Positions 42,597 through 52,155 are shown, counted from the stretch's first letter. The stretch is DNA of 64,000 nucleotides from CAVSMC01 sp963728935 (GCA_963728935.1 CAVSMC010000008.1:124001-188000), one strand, 5' to 3'. Notes: a model not told the origin generated them from the sequence alone. A program made the numbers and translations.

Positions 42597-43590
42597 GGTT
42601 CGGATGCAGGTGGCGCAGGAATTGGCCGTTCGCGTGCTCCCACGAGAATGCGAGCGCCTTGCGTCTGACGACCGCGCGATCGAGCTCGAGCGCGGCGAGC
42701 GCGGCGCGGCGCAGGTCGATGTCGAGAACGCCGGAGACGCCGTCGTCGATCACGTCGATGGGCCCCATGACGGGATAGGCGGCGACGGGCGTTCCACTCG
42801 CCATCGACTCGAGCAGCACGAGCCCGAACGTGTCGGTGCGGCTGGGAAAGACGAACACGTCGGCGCTGCGGAAATGCGCGGCCAGCGCCTCGCCGTGCTT
42901 CGCGCCGGTGAACACGGCCGCGGGGTAACGGCGGGCGAGCGCGGCACGCTGCGGCCCGTCACCGACGACAACCTTGGTTCCGGGAAGATCGAGCGAGAGG
43001 AATGCATCGAGATTCTTCTCGACGGCGACGCGGCCGACGTACATGAACACCGGCCGGGTCCAATCGTTCGGCACGCGATCGCCGGGACGGAACAGCTCGG
43101 TGTCCACGCCGCGGCCCCACATGACGAGATTGGCGAAGCGCCGGCGCAAGAGATCGGCGTGAATCGCCTTCGTCGGCACCATGACGGCGCTCGCCGGCGC
43201 ATGGAAGCGGCGAAGCCACGCGTAGGTGAGCGCCACCGGCAGCCGCACGCGCGCATGAACGTACTCGGGAAAGCGTGTGTGATAGGCGGTGGTGAAGCGA
43301 AGCCCCTCGCGCAGGCAGAACTTGCGCGCCGCCTGGCCGAGCGGGCCCTCGGTCGCGATGTGAACGGCGTCGGGCGCGAATCGCGCGGCGAGCTCGGCGA
43401 AGCGCGCGAACGGCTTCAACGCGAGCCGGATCTCGGGGTACGTCGGGCACGGCACGCTGCGAAAGCGGTCGGGTCCGATCGTCTCCACGGTGTGGCCGGC
43501 GGTTTGCGCGCCGCGAATCGTGTGTCGCAGCGTCATCACGACACCGTTGACCTGCGGATTCCACGCGTCAGTTGCTATGAGAATACGCAC
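42574..43590 (-). CDS. GT4 family glycosyltransferase
   Basis: The product is 338 residues with a GT-B fold. ILIATDAWNPQVNGVV at the N-terminus, FMYVGRVAVEKNLDAFLSL near residue 192 and the nucleotide-sugar region VFVFPSRTDTFGLVLLESMA near residue 258 match GT1/GT4 mannosyl- or glucosyltransferases. Its start overlaps the preceding LpxH-like gene and its end overlaps dgkA, so these three form a tight lipid/glycan operon. The acceptor is unknown. Confidence 0.86.
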   Translation of the reverse strand: MRILIATDAWNPQVNGVVMTLRHTIRGAQTAGHTVETIGPDRFRSVPCPTYPEIRLALKPFARFAELAARFAPDAVHIATEGPLGQAARKFCLREGLRFTTAYHTRFPEYVHARVRLPVALTYAWLRRFHAPASAVMVPTKAIHADLLRRRFANLVMWGRGVDTELFRPGDRVPNDWTRPVFMYVGRVAVEKNLDAFLSLDLPGTKVVVGDGPQRAALARRYPAAVFTGAKHGEALAAHFRSADVFVFPSRTDTFGLVLLESMASGTPVAAYPVMGPIDVIDDGVSGVLDIDLRRAALAALELDRAVVRRKALAFSWEHANGQFLRHLHPNHASALVA

Positions 43591-44419
43591 GTTGCGTCTC
43601 CTCCTCGTATGCGGCGTCGACGAGTGACGCCGCGTGTGCCGCGATTTCCTTCCAGCTCAGGATCGACAGCTCGCCGGCCTCGTTTTCGACGAGCGCGGTG
43701 AGACTCTCGACCCAGTCGCCGTCGTTGCAGTAGAGGATGCCGCCGATCGAGCGGATTTCCGGCTTGTGGATGTGGCCGCAGACGACGCCGTCGACGCGGC
43801 GCCTGCGCGCTTCCTGCGCCACCGCGATCTCGAAGTCGGTGATGTAGTTCACCGCGTTCTTCACCCGATGCTTGAGAAACTGCGCGAGCGACCAGTACGG
43901 GAATCCGAGCCGCGCGCGCGCCGCATTGAGCCAGCGATTGAGCTGAAGCGTCAGCGTGTAGAGCCGGTCGCCCACGAACGCGAGCCATTTGGCGCACTGG
44001 ATGACGCCGTCGAACAGGTCGCCGTGCAGCACGAGCAGGCTGCGCCCATCGGCCGTCGTGTGGATCGCTTCGTCGCGGACCTCGATGCCGCCGAACGACA
44101 GCTCGAGGAAGTGCCGCGCGAACTCGTCGTGGTTGCCGGGAATGAAGACGACCTCGGTGCCCTTGCGCGCCTTGCGCATCACCTTTTGCACGACGTCGTT
44201 GTGCGTCTGCGGCCAGAACCAGCGGCGTCGTAGCTGCCAGCCGTCGACGATGTCGCCGACGAGATACAGGCGCTTCGATTCGGTGTGGCGGAGGAAATCG
44301 AGCAGCAGCCGCGCCTGGCAACCGGCGGTGCCGAGATGCAAATCCGAGATCCAGATCGTGCGGAAGCGAAGCCTGCCGGTCTCCTCGTCGTCGCGCGTCG
44401 GCGAGGGGGGCGCAGGCAT
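43568..44419 (-). CDS. UDP-2,3-diacylglucosamine diphosphatase-like metallophosphoesterase
   Basis: The product is 283 residues. All five calcineurin-type motifs are present: SDLHLG near residue 26, GDIVDGW near residue 56, PGNHDE near residue 94, HGDLFD near residue 131 and GHIHKP near residue 217. It belongs to the LpxH-like group that cleaves UDP-2,3-diacylglucosamine in lipid A synthesis, but this subgroup often sits with glycosyltransferases and may act on another glycolipid. It overlaps the next gene by 23 bases. Confidence 0.82.
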   Translation of the reverse strand: MPAPPSPTRDDEETGRLRFRTIWISDLHLGTAGCQARLLLDFLRHTESKRLYLVGDIVDGWQLRRRWFWPQTHNDVVQKVMRKARKGTEVVFIPGNHDEFARHFLELSFGGIEVRDEAIHTTADGRSLLVLHGDLFDGVIQCAKWLAFVGDRLYTLTLQLNRWLNAARARLGFPYWSLAQFLKHRVKNAVNYITDFEIAVAQEARRRRVDGVVCGHIHKPEIRSIGGILYCNDGDWVESLTALVENEAGELSILSWKEIAAHAASLVDAAYEEETQRAYSHSN

Positions 44420-44536
44420 CTTCAGTGCCCGCTACTACGACGCTTGACCGCGATGGCGACCCGCATGCCGCACGAGTCTAGGGACGGCGGATGGCGATTC
44501 GATTACGCGCGCATGACGGTTCGATGAAACGCGGGA

Positions 44537-44568
44537 CACGAGGCTGCGCGATCTCGCGCGGCCTCGTG
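44537..44568. terminator. Long GC-rich stem-loop
   Basis: CACGAGGC and GCCTCGTG pair around a second GCGCG/CGCGC stem with an ATCT loop, with a single bulge on each side. It lies just beyond the DUF4397 stop. There is no T run on either strand, so termination is a guess. Confidence 0.4.
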
Positions 44569-44583
44569 CAGCGAGGCGTGACC

Positions 44584-45876
44584 CTAGTCGTCTTGCGAGA
44601 CGACAATGCCGAGCGCGCCGGCGGTCCCGACCAGGAACGCGCTGTTGGTCGACGAGTCCGCAAGCGAGCCGCTCGAAATCGACGTGAGGACGGTCCCGGT
44701 GGCCGGGTCGGCGAAAGCGATCGTGTAAGTCCCGGAGGCGATTTCCAGATACGTCGATGCCGTATCCGGATCGAGCGCGGATATCCGCTTCACGTCGTTG
44801 ACGAGCACGTCGACTGCACCGATGCCGATGCTCGTATTGGCGAATCGCAGCTTCGTGTTGCCCGGTCGCGGCGGCACATTGTTGTCGGGCAGCACGACCG
44901 CATGCGTCGAGCCGGCGAGCCCCGTGACGACGATCGTGTAGTCGGAGGCTGGCGATAACGACGGCGACGTCGTCGCTATCGGAGAGCCAGGCGTCGCCGT
45001 CGCCTGGAAGAAGATCGACTGCGTGCTGGTCGATACGCTCGCATAGCCGGTCGCCGACGGATACGTTACGCCGCTGAACAGCGCAACGCCGTCGACGATG
45101 ACGTCGACATTGCCGGCCTGCGGCGCGGCGTGCACGAACTTCGCACCGGCAAGCGTATTGTCGGCGACCACGCGCTGGCCGGCGCCGTTGACGTCGAGGA
45201 GCAACGCGTTGGGCAGCGTGCCGCTCGTGCGCGCGTACGCGATGAGGTCGGTCGATGTGCTCGACGAGAACTCGTGCGGCCCCGAATCGTAGATGATCGT
45301 CTTCGTTCCGGACACCGTCATGCGCAGCTGATACGTTCCGGACGCGAACTGCAGGTAAGCGGTGGCGGTGTTGTAGCTGAGTCCGTTGAAATTGGGCAGC
45401 AGATCATCGATTGCTACGCCGGGCGCCGTCAGATAGGCGTCGATCGCTGCGATTCCCGCCGCTACGTGGGCGATGCGAAGCTGCGAGCGACCGCTGCCGG
45501 GTTCGGTCGTCGCGTCGGGCAACAGCAGGAGCGACGGAACGCTGGTCGTGCCGATTGCGATCAGCGTGTACGTCTGCTCGCCAGCGAGCGAGTACGTCTG
45601 CTCGACGAGGGGTGAGGTCGCGCCGCGCACCGTGACGCTGAAGGGCGTGTCCTTGTTGTCGAAGTCGACGTAATCGGTGCTGCCCTCGAACGCGATGCCG
45701 GTGAACGCTGCCGCGCCATCGGCGGTTACGTCGAGCAGCGGAGCGTCGGCGACCACGTTGACCATGCGGACATGCGCGGCCTTCGGGGGAAAGGAATTGA
45801 TCGTGTTGATCTTGCAACCCGCGATCGCGAGCGGCAGGACAAGCAGGGCGGCAAGCGTGACACGCCTTTTTGACAT
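44584..45876 (-). CDS. DUF4397-repeat lipoprotein
   Basis: The product is 430 residues from ATG 45876. A lipoprotein signal (RVTLAALLVLPLAIAGC) predicts lipidation. The mature protein is four diverged DUF4397 units, each beginning with a pattern such as VRMVNVVADAPLLDV, LRIAHVAAGIAAIDAYL, KFVHAAPQAGNVDVIVDG or LRFANTSIGIGAVDVLV. DUF4397 is a beta-sandwich found in surface and adhesion-like proteins. The open frame extends upstream through the tRNA-Arg gene, which is an artefact. The function is unknown. Confidence 0.82.
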   Translation of the reverse strand: MSKRRVTLAALLVLPLAIAGCKINTINSFPPKAAHVRMVNVVADAPLLDVTADGAAAFTGIAFEGSTDYVDFDNKDTPFSVTVRGATSPLVEQTYSLAGEQTYTLIAIGTTSVPSLLLLPDATTEPGSGRSQLRIAHVAAGIAAIDAYLTAPGVAIDDLLPNFNGLSYNTATAYLQFASGTYQLRMTVSGTKTIIYDSGPHEFSSSTSTDLIAYARTSGTLPNALLLDVNGAGQRVVADNTLAGAKFVHAAPQAGNVDVIVDGVALFSGVTYPSATGYASVSTSTQSIFFQATATPGSPIATTSPSLSPASDYTIVVTGLAGSTHAVVLPDNNVPPRPGNTKLRFANTSIGIGAVDVLVNDVKRISALDPDTASTYLEIASGTYTIAFADPATGTVLTSISSGSLADSSTNSAFLVGTAGALGIVVSQDD

Positions 45877-45899
45877 CGGAACTCCAGATCGGCGAAGGG

Positions 45900-45972
45900 C
45901 GCCCCGAACACGAATCGAACGTGCGACCTGCCCCTTAGGAGGGGGCTGCTCTATCCACTGAGCTACCGGGGC
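45900..45972 (-). tRNA. tRNA-Arg (CCT)
   Basis: On the reverse strand the acceptor GCCCCGG pairs with TCGGGGC (one G-T pair). The anticodon stem GCCCC/GGGGC holds the loop CTCCTAA, giving anticodon CCT. T loop TTCGATT. The 3' CCA is not encoded. It lies between aat and the lipoprotein gene. Confidence 0.93.
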
Positions 45973-46064
45973 TCGACCGCGGATTTTACCGGATCGCTTG
46001 TCGGCGCACGATTTGGCGGCGGCGGAAGTTCGTGCAATCACGCTTCGGTGGCAGAATCGGCGGC

Positions 46065-46769
46065 GTGATTCCTTGGCTGCGCGCGCACAGTCCCTTTCCG
46101 CCGATCGACACTGCGCTGTCGGATCCCAACGGCCTGCTCGCGGCTGGAGCGGATCTCTCGCCGGAGCGCTTGGTCGAAGCGTATCGAAGGGGAATTTTTC
46201 CGTGGTACGCACAGGGAGATCCCGTATTGTGGTGGAGTCCCGATCCGCGGATGGTGTTATTCGTCGACGAATTCCGCGTTCGGCGCTCGCTCGCGAAGGT
46301 CTTGCGTGCGCGCCGTTTCGAGATCCGCGTCGACAGCCGCTTTCGCGAGGTGATGGTCGCGTGCGCGAGCGTTTCGCGGCCCGGCCAGTATGGAACGTGG
46401 ATCACGCCCGGCGTCATCGACGCGTATAGCGCATTGCATGAGCGCGGTCTCGCCCACTCGGTCGAGGCGTGGAAGGAGGGGAAGCTTGCCGGCGGACTCT
46501 ACGGCGTTGCGATAGGGCGCATGTTCTTCGGGGAATCCATGTTCGCGCGGGAGACCGACGCGTCGAAGGTGGCGCTCGCGAACCTCGTCGCGCTACTGCG
46601 GCTGCGCAAGATGCCGATGATCGATTGTCAGCAGGAGACCGCTCATCTCGCGACGTTCGGAGCGCGTCCGATCCCGCGGCGGATGTTTGCCGAGCGACTC
46701 GCGGCATTGATACACTCGGAAGAGGTGAGCGGTTCGTGGCTGCCGCCGCCCGCTGACATGCTCGCGTGA
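46065..46769 (+). CDS. aat: Leucyl/phenylalanyl-tRNA-protein transferase
   Basis: Aat adds Leu or Phe to N-terminal Lys/Arg of proteins, marking them for ClpAP. GTG 46065 gives the normal N-terminus (VIPWLRAHSPFPPID); an in-frame GTG at 46032 is possible. Family motifs are NGLLAAGADLSPERLVEAYRRGIFPWY near residue 22, PDPRMVLF, TWITPGVIDAYSALH near residue 110 and AIGRMFFGESMF. Its stop overlaps the bpt start. Confidence 0.93.
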   Translation: MIPWLRAHSPFPPIDTALSDPNGLLAAGADLSPERLVEAYRRGIFPWYAQGDPVLWWSPDPRMVLFVDEFRVRRSLAKVLRARRFEIRVDSRFREVMVACASVSRPGQYGTWITPGVIDAYSALHERGLAHSVEAWKEGKLAGGLYGVAIGRMFFGESMFARETDASKVALANLVALLRLRKMPMIDCQQETAHLATFGARPIPRRMFAERLAALIHSEEVSGSWLPPPADMLA

Positions 46770-47497
46770 CGAAGCTCAACGATCTTCCTCTGGCGTCGCT
46801 GCAGTTCTACGCGACCGCACCTTATCCGTGCAGTTACCTGCCGGATCGGCTCGCGCGCTCGCAGGTCGCCACGCCGAGCCATCTGATCGATACGCGCGTC
46901 TACAGCGAGCTCGTGCGGCTCGGTTTTCGCCGTAGCGGCGCCTTTACGTATCGACCGTACTGCGATCACTGCCGCGCGTGCGTACCTGTACGCGTGCCGG
47001 TCGACTTGTTCAAGCCGAACCGCACCCAGCGACGCTGCCTTCGCACGCACGCCAATCTCACAGTCGCGCGGCGAGAGCTCGCGTTCGATGCGGGTCACTA
47101 CGCGCTGTACTTACGCTATCAACGCTTTCGCCATCCCGGCGGCGGTATGGACCAGGACAGCCGCGAGCAATATCAGCATTTCCTGCTGCACAGCAACGTC
47201 GCGACCGATCTGCTCGAGTTTCGCGAGGAAGGCGAGCTGCGCATGGTGAGCTTGGTCGATCGACTCGGCGACGGCTTGTCGTCGGTGTACACGTTCTTCG
47301 AACCGGGTGTCCCCGGCGCGAGCTACGGCACTTACAACATCCTGTGGCAGATCGAACGCTGCAGGGCGCTCGGCGTTCCCCATCTGTACCTCGGCTATTG
47401 GATCGCCGAGAGCCGAAAGATGGCATACAAAGCCACGTTTCGGCCGACCGAAGGACTGGTCGACGGCATTTGGCGCCGGATAAATCTTGGCAAGTAG
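46766..47497 (+). CDS. bpt: Aspartate/glutamate leucyltransferase Bpt
   Basis: Bpt adds Leu to N-terminal Asp/Glu, creating a primary N-degron. It is 243 residues from a GTG overlapping the aat stop (GTGA). The cysteine cluster of ATE enzymes is present (CSYLPDRLARSQV, then YRPYCDHCRACVPVRVPV near residue 67), plus YLGYWIAESRKMAYKATFRP near the C-terminus. With aat it completes the bacterial N-end-rule writing step. Confidence 0.94.
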   Translation: MTKLNDLPLASLQFYATAPYPCSYLPDRLARSQVATPSHLIDTRVYSELVRLGFRRSGAFTYRPYCDHCRACVPVRVPVDLFKPNRTQRRCLRTHANLTVARRELAFDAGHYALYLRYQRFRHPGGGMDQDSREQYQHFLLHSNVATDLLEFREEGELRMVSLVDRLGDGLSSVYTFFEPGVPGASYGTYNILWQIERCRALGVPHLYLGYWIAESRKMAYKATFRPTEGLVDGIWRRINLGK

Positions 47498-47747
47498 CTG
47501 ATTAGTCGTCGCTATGTGGGGCGCAACACACTGTAGTCAACGTTGGTCTCGGCATCATTTTGTAGCGTACATAATAGCCGAGGCTAGTGTCCACTATCGG
47601 AAGATCTCCAAGAATTCCTGAGCTTACTTTGAGCGAGAGCAAACCTCGGCTGGAATTGTCGCTGTTTGTTTGCCACAATAATCAGCGCGATCATCTGATC
47701 GAACGAATCCCCGCATCACACACACACCCTGTCCGAAGGAGCGCTTC

Positions 47748-48683
47748 ATGAACGCGATCGTCGATTTTCCAACATTGACCACGATGAATACCTACGAACA
47801 ACTAGAACTGGAATTCGATCGCGAGCTCGGAACGCTCTTCAGCTGGATGCGACCGGAACCCCGCGCTTGCTTTACGGAAACCCTGCTTACCGACATACAG
47901 ATGTCAGAACGTCTGCTGGAATCACATCAGGGACACATAAACGACGAAGGCCGGCCATCCCGCGTCGATTATGTGGTTTTCGGTAGCAGAGTTCCCGGGG
48001 TGTTCAACCTCGGTGGAGATCTCAACGAGTTCATCGAAGCCATCATGCGCAAAGATTGCGCTCTGCTAACGCGCTACGCGACGCTCTGCGTGGACAACAT
48101 CTTCCGTCGCGCGACAGGATTCGGATCGAATGTGACAACGATAGCGTTGATCCAGGGGAAGGCGTTGGGCGGCGGATTTGAATGTGCCCTAGCAAGCGAC
48201 ATCATCGTTGCCGAGCACGGTTCTACGTTTTCATTCCCAGAAGTGCTCTTCAACATGTTCCCTGGAATGGGCGCCTTGAGCTTCCTGGCTCGAATGATCG
48301 GCCTAAAGAAGGCAGAGGACATCGTGAATTCGGGCGCCGTCTACACGGCATCGCAGATGCACGAGCTTGGCGTCGTCGACGTGCTGGTCGAGGACGGGCT
48401 TGGGCTAGAGGCAGTACGCAAATTGATTGCTCAAAGGCAGCGACGTTTGAACAGCCATCGCGCGCTTCAGCTTGCAAAGAAATTCATTCAACCGATAACG
48501 TATTCCGAACTCAAGGGTATTGTCGATGTCTGGGTGAACGCGGCGCTCAAGCTCGAAACTCGTGATCTTCGGATGATGGCGCGATTGGTTCAAGCGCAGA
48601 ACAAGATGGCCACTACGTCTTCCGAAGAGTCGTTCGTGGACGCCCTATATGCTCCGTCGCAGAAGCAGGCTGTTAACGCGTAG
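47748..48683 (+). CDS. rpfF: DSF (cis-2-enoic fatty acid) synthase RpfF
   Basis: RpfF is a bifunctional crotonase with acyl-ACP dehydratase and thioesterase activities that makes the diffusible signal factor. The product is 311 residues; the start follows GAAGGAG. The two catalytic glutamates are in place and 20 residues apart (GGGFECAL, Glu145; SFPEVLF, Glu165), as in Xanthomonas RpfF (Glu141/Glu161). The N-terminus (YEQLELEFDRELGTLFSWM) is also RpfF-like. It converges with rpfC with no gap. The DNA is visibly richer in A/T than the flanks. Confidence 0.92.
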   Translation: MNAIVDFPTLTTMNTYEQLELEFDRELGTLFSWMRPEPRACFTETLLTDIQMSERLLESHQGHINDEGRPSRVDYVVFGSRVPGVFNLGGDLNEFIEAIMRKDCALLTRYATLCVDNIFRRATGFGSNVTTIALIQGKALGGGFECALASDIIVAEHGSTFSFPEVLFNMFPGMGALSFLARMIGLKKAEDIVNSGAVYTASQMHELGVVDVLVEDGLGLEAVRKLIAQRQRRLNSHRALQLAKKFIQPITYSELKGIVDVWVNAALKLETRDLRMMARLVQAQNKMATTSSEESFVDALYAPSQKQAVNA

Positions 48684-51173
48684 TCACAGTGACACGCGGT
48701 GCTTTCTGACCGCGTAGCTCGTCAGTTGTTGTTTTGTTATCTCCGCTATCGAACGCAGGTCGGCGACCATTGCGCCCACGCGCGCAATGTCGCCACCCGC
48801 CGCGGCAGTCTCTAACGTCTCAGCTCGGGCACCTAATCGCCGCGCTCCGATACCGACAGCCGCACCGCGAAGACCGTGGGCGGCATCTGCAAGTTCCGCG
48901 AGTCGACCCGCGGCGACGCTTCGTTCCATCTGTAACAGCAGCTTTTCCACGTCCGACTGGAAACCTCGCAAGAGCGTCGCTAGGAATTGCTCGTCCGGCG
49001 CGATTTGCTCGACCGCGAGCAACCGCGCCTGATCCAATACAGGCAGCTCCAATTCCGTGACCGAACCGACCTTCTCGGCACGCATTGGCACTCGTGACGC
49101 GCCTCGCGATGCTCGTCGGGCGAGTCGGTCGATTGACTGTAACAACGAAGTGGCATCGAATGGTTTGCCGACAAACTCGTCAGCCCCGCACTTCATGGCG
49201 TGCGAACGAGCCTCGGGCGTCACAGAAGCCGAGAGCACGATAATCGGGATTCGGACGCCGGTGGGTTCCATCGTGCGAATCGCGGTCGCGACTTCGGTGC
49301 CGGTACGCAACGGCATATTGAAGTCGAGGATTGCAAGTTCGGGAGCACTCGCGGCAAACACGTCGAGCGCTTCCTCGCCATCGCTGGCGAGGAAGACACG
49401 ATGCCCGGCGGACTCGAGCAACCGCGAAATGATCGCCTGATTTGTCGAGTTGTCTTCCGCGACGAGAATTCTAAGGGGTTGACGCTGCTGCTTGAGAACG
49501 TCAGATAGGGCGATGACTTCAGCACCCGCAGAAGCATCTTTTGTCGTCGCCGCGTGGATCGCATTGCGTAGAAGGCGAGCGGATGCCGTCTCGGCTGGTA
49601 CAGCTATCGCGCCATCGATGCCCGCAAGACGAGCGCCATCAACACTTACGGCTGCCGCAGACAGATAGATCATTGCGAGCGAGCTGCCGCCCGGATGCCG
49701 TCCGACGATTTCGAACGCCTCGCGAGCTCTCGCGATGTCCCCGGTAGCGAAAACAGCGCCGACATCGCAGCCGTCGTCCACTAGCGTCTTCAGGCGTTCG
49801 ACCACCTCTTCAGGTTCAAAGACTTGTTCAACCCGCCCGCAGGCAGCACTAAGAAGCGACAGCAAGCCCTGAGCGTCTTCTACGTCCGAGAGCAAAATGC
49901 CTGCCGATGGTCTGGCTACAGGCACTTCAGTTGGAGCTGTGGCACGAAGGAGCGGGATTTCAAATGAAAACGTGCTGCCTACTCCGGGCGTGCTTTCCAC
50001 GCCGATGTACCCGCCCATCAACTCAACCAATTGTTTCGCAATCGTTGTGCCAAGGCCTGTCCCGCCATACCGACGGGTCGTAGAGCTATCTGCCTGGACA
50101 AAACGCTCGAAAATACGACCTTGAGCTTCCTTGGATATTCCGATTCCAGTGTCTCGTATTTCGAAGCGAACCCTGACCCCGTCTTTCGTCTCGCTTACCA
50201 ACTTCACAAGGACGTCGATCGTTCCCGCTTCCGTGAACTTGATCGCGTTGGCAATTAGGTTGAGGAGTACCTGTCGAAGATGATGCGGGTCACCACGCAA
50301 TTGATAGTCGATGCTCGGATCGATCATCGCGTAAAGCCGAAGCCCTTTGGCCACCGCGTGTTGGCGCATTAGCGTGGCCAGCGAGTTGATTGTTGCGTGC
50401 AAGTCGAAGTCAACGGTCTCGACACTAAGCTGCCCGGCTTCGATCTTAGTGATGTCGAGGACGTCATCAACCAGTGACCGGAGGAGCAAAACAGAATGAC
50501 GCAACAGCCCCACCAGTTCTTCTTGATGAGCATCGAGATGACTAGTTTGCAGCAACTCCGAAACCCCGGCGATACCGTTCAGTGGCGTCCTCATTTCATG
50601 ACTCATATTCGCCAAGAACGTACTTTTCGCTCTGTTTGCCTCCTCAGCGCGGCGTTGCGCTTCGTGCACTCTCTTGAGAAGAGTCGAAACATAAAGCGGC
50701 AATACGACCAACGCGACCATCAGGCACCATCCAACAGTTTGGCGTTTGGCCCAATGATCATCCAACAACAAAACCGCTGTGAATCCCGCTATCGCAAGCG
50801 CCTGCGAGACGAACAGATAACTGCGTCCATAGCGAAAGCCATTGCCAAATGAAACGAATAGGTACACGCCAATCATGGCGGTGCCGGCGTCTTCTGCCAG
50901 AAACATCACGGCGGTCGCCGTAGCATTGTCAGCCAGCGACCCCAGAAGACGACGCGGCACATTGGCGGATGGCCACCCAATGACCGCGACGAAGACTGCC
51001 ATGGAGAACAGGAGGTCAGCAGCAAGCACCCAAACGAGCCATGTTTCGGCAGGGTGCGCCAATGCCATGAACACCAGAACGATGCCAACGATGACTATGC
51101 GCAGCACGGCCTGCTCGTGCTCGGAGTCGCTCCGAGAGCGTAGGCGTGCAGCAAGAGCATGCAGCAAGTTCAT
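48684..51173 (-). CDS. rpfC: Hybrid sensor histidine kinase RpfC (DSF receptor)
   Basis: The product is 829 residues. The N-terminal five-to-six-helix sensor resembles Xanthomonas RpfC: SEHEQAVLRIVIVG near residue 17, RRLLGSLADNATATAVM near residue 74 and FGNGFRYGRSYLF near residue 109. HisKA follows with its phospho-histidine (ANMSHEMRTPLNG, His192), then HATPase (RFVQADSSTTRRYGGTGLGT), a degenerate receiver, a receiver with LAILDFNMP, and a C-terminal Hpt domain (AAHGLRGAAVGIGA). This is the full phosphorelay layout. No ribosome-binding site is obvious. Confidence 0.92.
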   Translation of the reverse strand: MNLLHALAARLRSRSDSEHEQAVLRIVIVGIVLVFMALAHPAETWLVWVLAADLLFSMAVFVAVIGWPSANVPRRLLGSLADNATATAVMFLAEDAGTAMIGVYLFVSFGNGFRYGRSYLFVSQALAIAGFTAVLLLDDHWAKRQTVGWCLMVALVVLPLYVSTLLKRVHEAQRRAEEANRAKSTFLANMSHEMRTPLNGIAGVSELLQTSHLDAHQEELVGLLRHSVLLLRSLVDDVLDITKIEAGQLSVETVDFDLHATINSLATLMRQHAVAKGLRLYAMIDPSIDYQLRGDPHHLRQVLLNLIANAIKFTEAGTIDVLVKLVSETKDGVRVRFEIRDTGIGISKEAQGRIFERFVQADSSTTRRYGGTGLGTTIAKQLVELMGGYIGVESTPGVGSTFSFEIPLLRATAPTEVPVARPSAGILLSDVEDAQGLLSLLSAACGRVEQVFEPEEVVERLKTLVDDGCDVGAVFATGDIARAREAFEIVGRHPGGSSLAMIYLSAAAVSVDGARLAGIDGAIAVPAETASARLLRNAIHAATTKDASAGAEVIALSDVLKQQRQPLRILVAEDNSTNQAIISRLLESAGHRVFLASDGEEALDVFAASAPELAILDFNMPLRTGTEVATAIRTMEPTGVRIPIIVLSASVTPEARSHAMKCGADEFVGKPFDATSLLQSIDRLARRASRGASRVPMRAEKVGSVTELELPVLDQARLLAVEQIAPDEQFLATLLRGFQSDVEKLLLQMERSVAAGRLAELADAAHGLRGAAVGIGARRLGARAETLETAAAGGDIARVGAMVADLRSIAEITKQQLTSYAVRKHRVSL

Positions 51174-51225
51174 CGGGAAACCGTTCGCTTTTGACCGAAG
51201 CGGCCTTGTAGGTTAGGAGCAAGAA

Positions 51226-51239
51226 CTGTGCCGGCACAG
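51226..51239. promoter_or_regulatory. Perfect palindrome in the rpfC-luxR divergent region
   Basis: CTGTGCCGGCACAG is a perfect 14-base palindrome about 50 bases upstream of rpfC and 127 bases upstream of luxR. Its CTG...CAG edges recall LuxR-box ends, but the spacing (8 instead of 10) does not fit a canonical 20-base lux box. It is a candidate operator. Confidence 0.45.
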
Positions 51240-51366
51240 CATACTACATTTGTACGGAACGGCGGTTTGCGCAACAATTGCCCCGGACGGTAAGTATCTT
51301 GCGGAAACGACGTCTTTCCAGCTCGGAATGACGGGCGCGCCGTCCGGTCAGCCGCAGGGAGGAATA

Positions 51367-52155
51367 ATGCTGCATTCCATTCGACCGAACAAGGCGAGTG
51401 TCGATAAGAGCCGTTACTTGCCGTCTGTCGTCACGCCTCTAGTGGTGGCGGCAGAGAAAGGAGCGGAACTTGCTCCCGTCGTAGCTTCGATTACGCGAAG
51501 CTTCGGTTTCGACTCGTTCATGTACGGCCTGAGTACCAGCCCTAAGCCGGACCACGAGAGTCGCATGTATGTATTCACGACGCTGCCAAAGGAATGGGTG
51601 GTGCGTTATGACCAGATGGCCTACATCGAGGTCGACCCGCGCGTCCTCTTGTCCTGGGACAATCCGCTTCCCCTCGTTTGGGACCAATCAACAGTACGCG
51701 CGACCGAAAAGCGGACGTTAGGCTTTCTAGAAGATGCCTCTTCGCATGGGATTTCGAGTGGTGTCTGCTTTCCGTTTCGTTTTGAACACGAGACTCGTGC
51801 AATCGTTTCGCTCAACTCAGCAATCGCGCATCTAGATGAACCGCGGCGAAATGCGATTGCAAGAAATTTGGGCGATATGATGGTCTTTGGCCATTACTTT
51901 CATGAGCTCTTCATGAAGTCGGTCGTTGCGCGAGGAGTTCCATCGCGCGTTACCGGAATGCCCCTTAGTCCACGAGAACGACAATGCCTCAAACTTGCTG
52001 CTCATGGCCTTACCTCCGAGGACATCGCTTTCAAGCTCGGAATCGTGGAGCGAACAGTGCATTTCCACTTCGATTCGATTCGCTCAAAGCTATCAGCAGC
52101 GAATCGGCAAGAGGCGATCGCCAAGGCGATTAGCCAAGGGTTGATCGCAATCTGA
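51367..52155 (+). CDS. LuxR-family regulator with autoinducer-binding domain
   Basis: ATG 51367 has a strong GGGAGGA ribosome-binding site; an earlier start at 51250 lacks one. The product is 262 residues. The N-terminal domain keeps the AHL-pocket residues of LuxR/TraR proteins at matching spacing: Trp77, Tyr81, Asp90-Pro91, Trp105 and a Gly near 132. The C-terminal GerE-type HTH (LSPRERQCLKLAAHGLTSED, residues 200-219) is intact. No luxI synthase is in the window, so it is a solo. It is divergent from rpfC and sits between rpfC and rpfG. Confidence 0.9.
   Translation: MLHSIRPNKASVDKSRYLPSVVTPLVVAAEKGAELAPVVASITRSFGFDSFMYGLSTSPKPDHESRMYVFTTLPKEWVVRYDQMAYIEVDPRVLLSWDNPLPLVWDQSTVRATEKRTLGFLEDASSHGISSGVCFPFRFEHETRAIVSLNSAIAHLDEPRRNAIARNLGDMMVFGHYFHELFMKSVVARGVPSRVTGMPLSPRERQCLKLAAHGLTSEDIAFKLGIVERTVHFHFDSIRSKLSAANRQEAIAKAISQGLIAI

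Noticed and set aside
47498..47747. A lux box upstream of rpfF
   Set aside because: I looked for a CTG-N10-CAG palindrome in the 250-base gap and found none convincing.
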